In this document: positions 29,339 to 40,479 of the stretch, piece by piece
Numbering within the stretch: the first letter of the stretch is position 1
Layout of the letters: each line of letters starts with the position of its first letter
From: Bolinopsis microptera
Lineage: Eukaryota > Ctenophora > Tentaculata > Lobata > Bolinopsidae
Direction: 5' to 3'
DNA: 60,000 nt
Assembly: GCF_026151205.1 (NCBI RefSeq)
Contig: NC_087077.1
Coordinates: forward strand, 7,433,983 to 7,493,982
The notes under the pieces: generated by a model
The model's input: only the letters and a program-made list of their open reading frames with translations
What the model was told of the DNA's origin: nothing
The model's database searches: none
Made by a program: the position numbers and the translations under genes

Positions 29339-30249
29339 GGGTGAACCAGTGGCTTAACGAAAGGCCCTGCTGACCCTGCTGTGCAGGGGGGCGCCGCGCC
29401 GTCTTAGGGGGGCGCCAAATCGTCGTTTGAATGTGGGACAATTTCGAAAACTTAACTAATGTACTAGCAAAACTGCGCGTTTTGCTCTAGATACACACTT
29501 TTTTAGAGATTTTACCGGCGTATTCTTTAAAATCACCTAATTTGTTCAATTTTAGGGAGGGGCACCAAAAGGGGAGGGGGCGCCAACAGGGGGGGCGCTT
29601 TTTTCGGCAGGGGGGCGCCAACAGGCAACGTTACGCCACTGGGGTGAACTTGAGTAATCAGTACATGAACATTATTGGTGTAGTACATTAGGCCCATGCC
29701 CCATATTGACGGGTTTTTTCTAGTTTTTTCTAATTTGATATTCTAGTTATTACTTATTCAAATTGTTCAATTATAATGTAAATGAAAGTTGCAGCTTTCA
29801 ATATGAAAATACCAGTTTTGGTCCCGGTCATCCCGGTCATCCCGGTCATCCCGGTCATCCCGGTCATCCCGGTAAAATTGGATTGTTGGTCCCGGTGCCG
29901 GTAAATTGATAATCTCCCCAATCTCAGCCCCGGTCCCGGTCCCGGTCAAGTCACATTTTGTATCCCGGTCCCGGTCAGGCCTGAAATCATGTCCCGGTCA
30001 CCTCCTGCTTTTAATCCGATAGAAAAATATTGTTCCTAGCCGAAATTATCGCCAGTAAAAGGTCAGCGCTTGTGTGTAATTGTATTGCGCGAGCGATTTT
30101 TGATCGCGTGCCCTGAAAATCGAGTCTAAAAATCTATCGTCTCTTACATTTTCATATCATAAAATATAATCAATAATACCGAACAATTGCACTGTAAAAC
30201 ATGCTCACGATACACTCAAAATTGCAAATATTCAACGGCTCGTATAATG
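29339..30249. repeat. Tandem duplication unit A, copy 1
   Basis: About 0.9 kb, nearly identical to 34077-35013. It starts at the target duplication of a hAT-like element and runs to CGGCTCGTATA. In the ancestral arrangement it was followed by unit B (see 33942-34076), but a 3.7-kb element now separates them. Confidence 0.8.
29347..29641. mobile_element. hAT-like MITE, copy 1 (295 bp)
   Basis: Ends CAGTGGCTTAACG and CGTTACGCCACTG are inverted copies with one mismatch. The 8-bp target duplication GGGTGAAC is intact at 29339-29346 and 29642-29649. The interior has GGGGGGCGCC runs. This is a classical hAT signature without coding capacity. Confidence 0.88.
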
Positions 30250-30639
30250 GGTGATTCTCATCAAAACCGACCCAAAATTACTCTACACACTCAACCTATT
30301 GTCATATAATCATTTTTTTAACGATTTGATTAATTTTTGTACAATCATGTAGAGAATTGGGCGTAGAATAACAGGTCATCAAAATATATAACTAAAATAT
30401 AACTTAAAAATATAAAATTAAGTTTATACTGCTAAAAAAGGCCAAAAACGGGAGGTGTCAGATAATGTTCCACCCGTAACACAGGCCTTTCAGACACTAT
30501 AACTCATCTTATGATCAATATTTTTTCACAAAACTTTCTGAAAGGCTTATTTATAGGACAGGTAGTACTTCTAACAAGTTTGGAATCTTTATCTTAGTAG
30601 ATAAGGAAAATTTAGGCTGATAAAGATCTGGGGCGTCAC

Positions 30640-30800
30640 GCCCGTAACAAACCCGTAACGAACCCGTAACACGTTACGGGTGTAACAAATTCTCAAATGT
30701 TACACCCGTAACACGTTACGGGCGTAACAATTTCTCAAATGTTACACCTGTAACACGTTGTTGGTGCAACGAATTTGTAATTAATGTAACACCCGTACAG
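30640..30800. repeat. GTTACGGGTGTAAC palindromic array, left
   Basis: Repeated CCCGTAACACGTTACGGG palindromes separated by AATTCTCAAATGTTACA. The same unit forms the larger right-hand array at 33525-33785. Confidence 0.85.
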
Positions 30801-30944
30801 TTGGTATCAAAATGGTACCAATACTAGTAGGTGTGTAATGTAAGTACGATGTACTGTAGTGTCTGGAAGAGTAAATATCTTTCTAGATAGGTATGTGGTT
30901 GAATTCTTCATGATTGAATTTGACACGAGGAAGCAATGTTATTC

Positions 30945-32935
30945 TAGTTCAGCTATTCTCCTCGGTCCTCCGCAGTCCTCCACCTCAGTCCTCCTCTTCA
31001 TCCTTCTCCTTAGTCCTCCTCCTCAGTCCTCTTCCTCCTCAGTCCTCCCCCAGTCCCCCTCCTCCTATTCAGTACTTCTCATTCTCCTCAGTCCTCCTCC
31101 TCCTCCTCATCCTTCTTCTTAGTCCTCCTCCTCCTCAGTCCTCCTCCTTCTCATCCTCCTCCTACTGAGTTCTCCTCCTCCTCCTCCTCCTCCTACCTCT
31201 CAGTCCTCCTCCTCAGTCCTCCTCTTTATCCTCCTCCTCTTCCTCCTCAGTCCTCCTCTTCCTCCTAAGTCCTCCCCTCCTCAGTCCTCCTCCTACTCCT
31301 ACTCCGCGCAGTTCTCCTCAGTCCTCCTCCTTCTCAGTCCTCCTCCTCCTCAGTCCTTCTCCTCCTCAGTCCTCCTCCTCTCTTCACCTCCTTTCTCCTC
31401 AGTCCTCCTTCTTCTCATCCTCCTCCTACTGAGTTCTCCTCCTCCTCCTCCTCCTCCTACCTCTCAGTCCTCCTCCTCAGTCCTCCTCTTTATCCTCCTC
31501 CTCTTCCTCCTCAGTCCTCCTCTTCCTCCTAAGTCCTCCCCTCCTCAGTCCTCCTCCTACTCCTACTCCGCGCAGTTCTCCTCAGTCCTCCTCCTTCTCA
31601 GTCCTCCTCCTCCCCCAGTCCCCCTCCTCCTATTCAGTACTTCTCCTCCTTCTCCTCAGTTCTGCTCAGTCCTCCTCCTCAGTCATCCTCCTCCTCAGTC
31701 CTCCTCCTCTTCCTCCTCCTCCTGGGTCCTCCTCCTGGGTCCTCCTGATCCTCATCAGTCCTCCTCCTCCTCCTCATCAGTCCTCTTCACTAGTCCTCCT
31801 CCTCAGTCCTCCTTCTCCTCATCCTCCTTCTCATTAGTCCTCCTCATCCTCCTCATACACCTCCTTCTCCTCATCAGTCCTCCTCCTCAGTCCTCAGTCC
31901 TCAGTCCTCCTCCTCAGTCCTCAGTCCTCCTTCTCCTCCTCCTTGTCCTCAGTCCTCCTCATCAGTTCTCATCAGTCCTCATCAGTTCTCCTCCTCCCCA
32001 GTCCTCCTCCTCCTCCTCATTGGGCATTTTCCTGGGTCCTCCTCCTGGGTCTTCCTCCTCCTCAGTCCTCCTCCTCATCCTTCTCCTTAGTCCTCCTCCT
32101 CCTCAGTCCTCCTCCTCCTCAGTCCTCCCCCAGTCCCCCTCCTCCTCCTCCTATTCAGTCCTCCTTCTTCTCAGTTCTCCTCAGTCCTCCTCCTCCTCCT
32201 CCTCCTGGGTCCTCCTCCTGGGTCCTTTTGGTCCTCCTCAGTCCTCTTTCTCCTCCTACTCCTCAATCCTCCTCCTCCTCAGTCCTCCTCTTCCTCCTAA
32301 GTCCTCCCCTCCTCAGTCCTCCTCCTACTCCTCCTCGTCCTCAGTCCTCCTCATCAGTCCTCCTCCTCCCCAGTCCTCCTCCTCGTCCTCAGTCCTCATC
32401 CTCCTTCTTCTCAGTTCTCGTCCTCCTGGGTCGTCCTCCTCCTCAGTCCTCCTGCTTCTCCTCCTCAGTCCTTCTCCTCTTCCTCCTCCTCAGTCCTCTC
32501 CCCTGTCACCCTCCTCCTCTTCCTCCTCCTCCTCCTTCTCCCTTTCTCCTCAGTCCTCCTCCTTCTCCTCAGTCCTCCTCCTTGTAAGTCCTTCTCCTCC
32601 TCCTCCTAATCCCCCTTCTCCTCAGTCCTCCTCCTTCTCCTCAGTCCTCCTCCTTCTCAGTCCTCCTCCTCCTCAGTCCTCTTCAGTCTTCCTCTTCTTT
32701 CTCCTCAGTTCTCTTCCTCCTCCTCAGTCCTCCCCCAGTCCTCCCCCAGTCCTCCTCCTCATCTGTCCTCCTTCTCCTCCTCAGTCCTCCTCCTCCTCTT
32801 GAGTCCTTCTTCTCCTCCTCCTCCTCCTATTCATTCCTCCTTCTCAGTTCTCCTCCTCAGTCTTACTCCTCCTCAGCCCCCCTCCTCTTCCTCCTCAGTC
32901 CCCTCCTCAGTCCCCCTCCTCCTCTTCCTCTCTTT
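30945..32935. repeat. Two-kilobase pyrimidine tract, (TCC)n with CAGTCCTCC
   Basis: The plus strand is almost pure C/T broken by CAG every 10-20 bases. It includes a large internal direct duplication: about 31160-31350 recurs at about 31420-31615 (both with ACTCCGCGCAGTTCTCC). Open frames of up to 260 codons (Ser/Pro/Leu only) are by-products of composition. Confidence 0.92.
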
Positions 32936-33524
32936 CATCTCTCAATAATTTGTTCAATTTATTATTATTGTTGGTGTTATTGTTTACATAATTTATTGTT
33001 ATATACTAAAATGTTTTTAAACGCATTTGAGTCTGACTCGAAATGTGCTCAAGAATTTTTGTGTTTAACAAAGTTTTACTCTCCAGTAATATGGAAAAGT
33101 TGTTACATGATATTTTTCATAAATGAATTGATTTTCATCCCTTTTTATGCTATTAAATAATGTGTAGACTATTCTTTGTGCCTAATAAAGGATTAAAAGT
33201 TTGAGAAAGGACCATGGTCATTAACCGGGCTACCCATTTCTGCAGATAGCCTGTTACAAATTGTGGAGAACATTTAAATCAAAAGTTACAATTTTAGTCC
33301 GTTTTTGTCCGTTCGGTACCCTATTTTCTGAAAACGGACAAAAATTAACGGATAAAAACGGACAAAAACGGACAAAAAATAACATGATCCCCCCTACACT
33401 TTCGTAAATTTACATTATGTAGCTTAAACTTTAATCGTTTTACTTTGTACAGGTGAAATTTATAAAAGATGATGAATGGGTGAATAATGTACATCAATAA
33501 AGTAATAAAGTATACAAACAATCC

Positions 33525-33785
33525 GTTTGTAACGTGTTACAGGTGTAACATTTGAGAATTTGTAATACCCGTAACATGTTACGGGTGTAACATTTGAGAA
33601 TTTGTAATACCCGTAACGTGTTACGGGTGTAACATTTGAGAATTTGTTATACCCGTAACGTGTTACGGGTGTAACATTTGAGCATTTGTTACACCCGTAA
33701 TGCGTTACGGGTGTAACATTTGAGAATTTGTTACACCCGTAATGCGTTACGGGTGTAACAGAAATCGTTACGGGTGTAACACACT
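33525..33785. repeat. 42-bp palindromic repeat array, right
   Basis: About six units of 42 bp, each with GTAACATTTGAGAATTTG and the palindrome CCCGTAAxxxGTTACGGG. This mirrors the array at 30640-30800 near the opposite end of the element. Confidence 0.88.
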
Positions 33786-33941
33786 TAATTGCCAATTACT
33801 CATTAATTGGTGGGGCAATATCTGACCCCTATACATATTTAAGTAGAGGAACTAACCCGATTTATCATAATGTAATTTTTTTCGTTCTATGACCAACTTT
33901 CAAATCCCGTGTTTTTTGGGTCGGTTTTGATGAGAATCACC

Positions 33942-34076
33942 TCGTATATGAAACTTAGCGACTTACACTCAGTGTACACCCAGTGTTAACCAGTATTACA
34001 CACTAGTAAATTCTACGTAACGCGCGAAAACAATAATTCTGTAGCGTTTTCATTGTCACATCTCACATCGACGGGA
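33942..34076. repeat. Tandem duplication unit B, copy 1
   Basis: 135 bp (CTCGTATATGAAACTTAGCG to CACATCGACGGGA) nearly identical to 35014-35148. With unit A it forms a tandem A-B-A-B arrangement. Confidence 0.85.
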
Positions 34077-35148
34077 GGGTGAACCAGTGGCTTAACGAAA
34101 GGCCCTGCTGACCCTGCTGTGCAGGGGGGCGCCGCGCCGTCTTAGGGGGGCGCCAAATCGTCGTTTGAATGTGGGACAATTTCGAAAACTTAACTAATGT
34201 ACTAGCAAAACTGCGCGTTTTGCTCTAGATACACACTTTTTTTTACCGGCGTATTCTTTAAAATCACCCAATTTGTTCAATTTTAGGGAGGGGCACCAAA
34301 AGGGGAGGGGGCGCCAACAGGGGGGCGCTTTTTTCGGCAGGGGGGCGCCAACAGGCAACGTTACGCCACTGGGGTGAACTTGAGTAATCAGTACATGAAC
34401 ATTATTGGTGTAGTACATTAGGCCCATGCCCCATATTGACGGTTTTTTCTAGTTTTTTCTAATTTGATATTCTAGTTATTACTTATTCAAATTGTTCAAT
34501 TATAATGTAAATGAAAGTTGCAGCTTTCAATATGAGAATACCAGTTTTGGTCCCGGTCATCCCGGTCATCCCGGTCATCCCGGTCATCCCGGTAAAATTG
34601 GATTGTTGGTCCCGGTCCCGGTAAGATAGAAATTATTGGTCCTGGTCCCGGTCCCGGTGCCGGTAAATTGATAATCTCCCCAATCTCAGTCCCGGTCCTG
34701 GTCCCGGTCAAGTCACATTTTGTATCCCGGTCCCGGTCCCGGTCCCGGTCAGGCCTGAAATCATGTCCCGGTCACCTCCTGCTTTTAATCCGATAGAAAA
34801 ATATTGTTCCAAGCCGAAATTATCGCCAGTAAAAGGTCAGCGCTTGTGTGTAATTGTATTGCGCGAGCGATTTTTGATCGCGTGCCCTGAAAATCGAGTC
34901 TAAAAATCTATCGTCCCTTACATTTTCATATCATAAAATATAATCAATAATACCGAACAATTGCACTGTAAAACATGCTCACGATACACTCAAAATTGGA
35001 AATATTCAACGGCTCGTATATGAAACTTAGCGACTTACACTCAGTGTACACCCAGTGTTAACCAGTATTACACACTAGTAAATTCTACGTAACGCGCGAA
35101 AACAATAATTCTGTAGCGTTTTCATTGTCACATCTCACGTCGACGGGA
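34077..35148. repeat. Tandem duplication units A and B, copy 2 (uninterrupted)
   Basis: 34077-35013 copies unit A and 35014-35148 copies unit B, joined without insertion. This is the empty-site allele for the 3.7-kb element. It contains the second hAT-like MITE and the right end of the CCCGGTC element (34760-34775, followed by CTTTTAAT). Confidence 0.85.
34085..34371. mobile_element. hAT-like MITE, copy 2 (287 bp)
   Basis: Same ends and same GGGTGAAC flanks (34077-34084, 34372-34379) as copy 1. It was therefore carried along by the segmental duplication, not inserted independently. Confidence 0.88.
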
Positions 35149-35149
35149 T

Positions 35150-36440
35150 TAAACGCGCGCGCGCGTAACAACTTATCTTACTGCTAACTCAGCGACTAAA
35201 CACACAACGACTTAGACAATTGACAGATGATTAAACAATTGTGAGTTATGACGGACTTATCTGTATGGGTCAACTACTGAAACTGTATTGTTTACTATCT
35301 TATTCATTATACTGGACATGAGATGACAAAGTATCTTAAGCAGCACTTTATACCCCCACTTAGAACTTGATTAGTCACGAACAATAGAATCATAAAAAAC
35401 CAATACAATAAAACATCTTAATCAATAAATGCCTAGCAGCACCAGACAGCAGCCGTGTACCTTTTTCGACTCCGTGGAGTCCCTGATGGACTTTTGTTTA
35501 CTTTTGTTAGTAATCGGACCAACCTTTCTTTCTCGAAACATGTATCCTATTGTATTATAGTATTAAGATGTGAAGATATACTAGATATTACAACGAAATA
35601 GAGGTATACCAAATTGTCCCTTGATATTAACCGTGTTGATGGTTTTAAATTTTGTATGTTGTAAGTATTTAAGTTTGTGAAGCGTTTACTCCTCCCCCTC
35701 GGCAAGACAGTAAGATTGTAGATTAATGATAATAATTGTCAAATGACGTTATATATTATATAACAGTTATAAATGTTCAATAGTTGTAGAGCAATTTCAA
35801 GAGTGGTGGTCCACAGGGGTCCGAAAAAGCCGTACAGGCACTTGGGTCCTTATCCTTGTCACTAATCTCAATTGGATTCGGTTTACACAAAACATGAACA
35901 TTTAGACATACACATTGACACGATATTTATTAGAAAGCAAAAAGTACAAAATAATACGTGCGTGCGCGGCTTGAGCCACGCCGCATAAGAACGGATGCGT
36001 GCAGGGGCTGGAGTACGCCGCGCTTGTATGTAGATTAATGAAATGTTGCATTGTAAATATTTAGAATTGACGATATATTATGATCTAATAGTAAATTTTA
36101 CAAAGCTGGCTTTAGATTTAGGTAAGATTATACATTATAATTTATTTTTTAAATACCACGGATAGTTTTAAATTTATTTCTATTTGTCGTATAATCATAA
36201 ACAATTTAATCCTGTTTTCAAGAATGCGCGGCTTTAGCGGCCGGTTATTGACTTATACATTAAATTGAATTTTAAATAGAAATGTGAATATATTAAAATT
36301 TAAAACTTTCAAAACGGAGGCTTATAAATATTATTACATTATGATTGTAAAATAAAGGATAAAATTTTAAATTTGTTTCACTAAAATTTGTTTCACTAAT
36401 ATTCTTGATTCTATTAGTAAGTTGGTTTTATTCTTTTCTT
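35150..36440. other. Gene-free AT-rich stretch with GC-rich patches
   Basis: 35155-35170 is a CG alternation (CGCGCGCGCGCG). 35810-35860 and 36360-36400 resemble 43430-43480 and 43620-43655 upstream of the first CRIB gene (shared CGAAAAAGCC, and AAATTTGTTTC-CTAAAATTTGTTTC). A GC-rich CGCGGCTT...CCGCG patch lies at about 35958-36025. No coding signal was found. Confidence 0.45.
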
Positions 36441-36445
36441 TTATG

Positions 36446-36566
36446 TTAGTAGCAGTTAGCAGCAGTTAGTAGCAGTTAGTAGCAGTTAACAACAGTTAGT
36501 AGCAGTTAGTAGCAGTTAGCAGCAGTTAGCAGCAGTTAGTAGCAGTTAGTAGCAGTTAGCAGCAGT
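36446..36566. repeat. 10-bp minisatellite AGCAGTTAGT
   Basis: About twelve tandem copies with TAGT/TAGC variation. Confidence 0.9.
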
Positions 36567-37021
36567 TTCTTTGCACTATGGCACCCCTGTGGAGTGGTAC
36601 TTTAGAAGCGGTATTTCTGGTACTAGAAAAGCTCTTACAGGCAACTGGTTCCTTTATTGCCAGCCGTTTTTAGTCAAAGTAATGTCCCATTTCTGGTCTC
36701 AGAACATGCGCAACTAAAATTTTCGTATGCCAACGAATTATTTGTATCACGTCGTGACCGTACCCCCTGTCATTGCACAGAGTGGTTTTGTGTCGAAAGT
36801 CAAGAATGACGAAAGGGCTACAACGGTTTACAACCTGAAACAAAGCATTATGGACTGTTGATTTATGAAATTTAAACATTTAGAATACAAGTCAGTAAAT
36901 GAAATATTTTAAAAATAACTTTTACTTCTGCTTTGGAATTTTTATTTTATTTTTGAATTCATTAGTTTTATTTATTTAGGCTCACCGCGCTATAGTCGGA
37001 TCCCAACCGTTCTAAAAGGCT

Positions 37022-38102
37022 ATCTCGTTAGCTTTTCGTGTTAAAAGCGATTTCTCAACGGTTATCACCTCTCTAGATGATTCTTAAAACATTTGGACAC
37101 TATTGCATTTTTGAAAAATATGCAATAGTGGTGTTTTCGGCCACACCCTTTTTCAGGGTTTCGCGGTCAGTAGAATTTTTGTATTTCAGCCCAGGAAGGT
37201 CTTAAAGACTATTCCGATACACCAAAATGTGCCTAATAGCCACATTTATATACAACTTATGAAGCAACATATACCTTAAAATGCTTCGTTTTGGAAATAT
37301 GGCCGAAAAACGGTTTTTGGCTAGACGCAGTTCATAATTTCCGTGATTTTTGGCATTTTCGCCTAGGAAGGTCGTACAGACTATTCTGATACACTAAAAT
37401 GTACATAATGGCCACATTAATATACAACTTATGAAGCAACATATACCCTAAAAGGCCTATTTTCGGAAATGTGGCTGAAAAACGGATTTTTGCCGAGCGA
37501 AAAATGACAATATTCACAAATGGGCTATTGGACTGTTAACTAGAACGGTCTTAAAGACTCATGAGCAACATAGCATTTGTAACAAGATGTAAGATGACTC
37601 ACTTTGTGTCCAGAAACACCTACAAAAATTGGAGAATGATCTACTTTATTGGGCATCTCTCTTAATGGGCCAGGCCAGCAGCATATTTGTGTCTTACGAA
37701 AGGGCAATTTTTCAAAATTAAGGTTTCTTAAGGTCAAAGGGCCGGCTGCTAACAGCAAATTGTTTGCAATTGCCGACCCATGCACATCATATAGTTATTT
37801 AGTTATACTGAAAAACGCTCACTTTAGGAGTCATCAGCAAATAAGTTTAACTAGTACTACAGCATGATTTGTGAAAACTCCAACAATTAATTTTCATTGG
37901 CACCAATTTAAATAGAATGTGTGCCAGACCAAAATTCAACTTCAAACTTTTTATTTATTCATGCCATAAAACCATGATATATGTACCAAGAATACCGGGC
38001 CTAAAATAAATCGGCACTGGATCCGGGCCAGACTGTTGCTTGACCGCTGACCAGTACCCCACGTTATAATTATGATTTATTTCGCTGCCTCGACCAATAT
38101 TG
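37022..38102. repeat. Giant inverted repeat, left arm
   Basis: The reverse complement of 40480-41450 (starts ATCTCGTTAGCTTTTCG, ends CCTCGACCAATATTG). It contains an internal direct duplication (about 37190-37315 and 37361-37485) of which the right arm keeps only one copy. An 81-codon frame (37785-37540, minus) is identical at the protein level to 40778-41023 (plus). Confidence 0.9.
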
Positions 38103-38353
38103 GTCTGTAATCCCTGGATTGAGATCTGTTGGCTGCAGTTTAATTTAGCTAATTTCCTATAATACCGCAGTGGTTTGGTTCCCACTTCAGAATGACCCCC
38201 ATATTCTTTTTAGTCGCATAGATTTTCCCATCGTATGACATTGCGTGTCATTCCCTCGTTTTAATCAAATGTTGACTGTTTAGTTCTTCTGTTATTACAG
38301 CTGTGAGCTGCCTCGAGATCTTTTCTGGGGCATGGGCTATATATATATTATAT

Positions 38354-39978
38354 ATATGGACACGTTCATAAAAAGGTGGCACTAGAGATTGATTTTTCAC
38401 TGCCAAAATTGTGTGAAGCATTTTAAAATACTTGTATCTCAAGGAGTATGCTATGAAAGTTAACCAAATTTTAATATGTGGTCCAAAAAGAGTCAAATGT
38501 CACATAATTAAGTCATTCATCTCTTTATATCTGTTGATTGTGCAGATATGAGCCAGAAATCACAAAATATTCATTTCTTGCACCTCTAATGATGAATTTA
38601 CATTCTGTGAGTGTGTCCTGCTTCTCAATGTGATTATTGAACCTTTTTGAGATAGTTGAGTGTTAAAAGTGCAAAGAGTCACCGGTTAAATGTGGAGTTA
38701 TGATGCAATTATCACACACAGGGTTAATTCTGACTAATTATTTTAGTATGGTGAATGTGATATGAATATCAACGGAATGATTGTAATAATGAACTCTATC
38801 GATCACAATTATAGCATGCTAACTAATATTTAGAGAATTTAGATGGTTAAAAGTGCCATAATGAGTCAAAAATCACATAAATGAGCATGTATTGAAATGA
38901 TGCTGTATCAGGGGAATGTATCACTTTTTGGCTCTATATCAGGTTGATATTCATAGTAAATCTGCAGTGATTTGTTGTGACACTTGTTTATGGTCATGGA
39001 GAAGTTCGTTATTAGAGTAATAGTGGAATCAATAATCACAAAACACTGATTTTAAACTGAGTAAACTAGGCAAGTACTTTTACTACTCAAGCCATGATAA
39101 TTTTGTCTCCATAATGTGACAAATGAATCAATCAGTATAAGTAACGTATAATACTTAATTGGATTTTTGAATTGTGATTATCGATTCATTACCTTTCCTT
39201 TCAAAATGTCATTACAACTTGAACATTACATATGATTCAATTGTCACACTTTAAAGAAAATGACATATTTGGTAGCTAAATTGTGTGATTTTTGAATCAT
39301 TTAAGCACCCAGATCAAAAATTATCGCTCAAAGACCTTCAATATGGTATACCTTACCTGGTAAGCTTAGACATGGATTCAAAAATCACATAATAAGATTC
39401 ATAGAATGAATATAAATTGTCATATCGTGCACTTAATTTAAGGCTTACTATAGTGTGACTTAATAGCGCACCTTTAACGAAAATGTGACTTTTGAATCAT
39501 ATTAACTGGTTTCAATACTATTTAATACTATTTTGTACCCTAAAAAATGATAAAAAGCCAATAAAAACGTTAGATGATTCAATAATCACTGCTCAAAATA
39601 GGCTCATTTCCAACGTTTAAGTTGTGATTTTTGACTCATTTTGGCACCAATAACAATTTTAGATAAGACATTCCATTCCTTACATGCATTATAGTCACCA
39701 TATCAATTTTGGCTTCTTTGTGAATATTACTTTTCAGATTATTTAGTGTTGATTCATCTTGCATTTCTAATTGTGTGACTTTTGACTCATTGGCACACCA
39801 ATAACGATAACTCCTGTAATATAAGCACTAGAGACTCCGTGATTTCAGGATCATGAAATTTAATCGAATTTCTAAAGGTATAGATAGATATATCAACCAA
39901 CAAAGAGCAATGACTATTTTTAAAACGCATTTAAAAAAATCAATCTCTAGTGCCACCTTTTTTTGAACGTGTCCATAT
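38354..39978. mobile_element. TIR element in the loop of the giant inverted repeat
   Basis: Ends of 44 bp (ATATGGACACGTTCA... at 38354-38397 and inverted at 39935-39978) are nearly perfect inverted copies. The interior has at least ten copies of a 17-bp motif close to TGTGATTTTTGACTCAT in both orientations. No transposase frame is present, so it is non-autonomous. The superfamily is undetermined because the flanks are AT repeats. Confidence 0.75.
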
Positions 39979-40479
39979 GATAGAAGGTCTCGAGATGCTG
40001 ATTAAGCTATTTAGGTTACACATGTGAAATTTTTCCAGCTTTGGGTAAAGTGGACTTTTATTTAGAGCGGGGAGGGGATCTTAATGACCAAAATCTGAAC
40101 GATCTCTTACTTACGGGAAACTACGGATCTCGGGCCTAATAGCTGACCCAGTTTTTAATGAGAGGCTGGAGTATGGACCTAGATGTCAACGTGAGGATAT
40201 CATGAGGATTCAGGATGCTCTGCCTGCCTTTCATGGGGTTTTGTAACCCCGAAAGCTGGTATATCTTATCTCAATTAACCTTGGTTACATCCCGTGCTGT
40301 TTCGAATATATAATTAGATTTATAGGTCCAACTCCAATATCAAGCAAAAAAGTCTGATCTCCGGTACTGCGATGTTACACTTACACGATTTCCGACGCGA
40401 GGATCTCCGAGGTCCGATCTTAAAGTTGGATTTCAGAGCCAAAAAGAAAAACCTAAGCCTTGGTGCTATCTTTGAGAGT

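Larger units (their letters stand above)
28405..30007. mobile_element. hAT-like non-autonomous element rich in CCCGGTC repeats
   Basis: The left end CAGGAGGTGACCGGGA (28405-28420, duplicated at 28622-28637) is an exact inverted copy of the right end (29992-30007). Both sides carry the 8-bp duplication CTTTTAAT (28397-28404, also 28614-28621; right 30008-30015). An 8-bp duplication with CAG-type ends points to the hAT superfamily. No transposase is present. The interior holds CCCGGTCACGGT satellite (about 28760-28965), a nested second hAT-like element (29347-29641) and CCCGGTCATC repeats (29818-29875). Confidence 0.75.
30250..33941. mobile_element. 3.7-kb element with perfect 28-bp terminal inverted repeats
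   Basis: The left end begins GGTGATTCTCATCAAAACCG (30250-30277) and is an exact reverse complement of 33914-33941. The flanks are TCGTATAATG on the left and TCGTATATG on the right. The empty site at about 35012 reads CTCGTATATGAAAC, so the target duplication is about 9 bp, consistent with a Mutator-like group though not proof of it. The interior has CCCGTAAC/GTTACGGG palindromic arrays near both ends and about 2 kb of pyrimidine-rich repeat in the middle. No transposase is found. Confidence 0.8.

Noticed and set aside
31943-32802. Long Ser/Pro/Leu-rich open frames
   Set aside because: They are translations of the (TCC)n/CAGTCCTCC tract in several frames at once; composition alone keeps them open.
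33460-33795. 111-codon frame with repeated NVTPVT peptides
   Set aside because: It follows the 42-bp palindromic array and is not independent coding evidence.
37540-37785. 81-codon frame as a protein gene
   Set aside because: It lies in both arms of the inverted repeat but has no recognised domain. Sequence identity between arms explains its preservation, so it is reported only as a repeat property.
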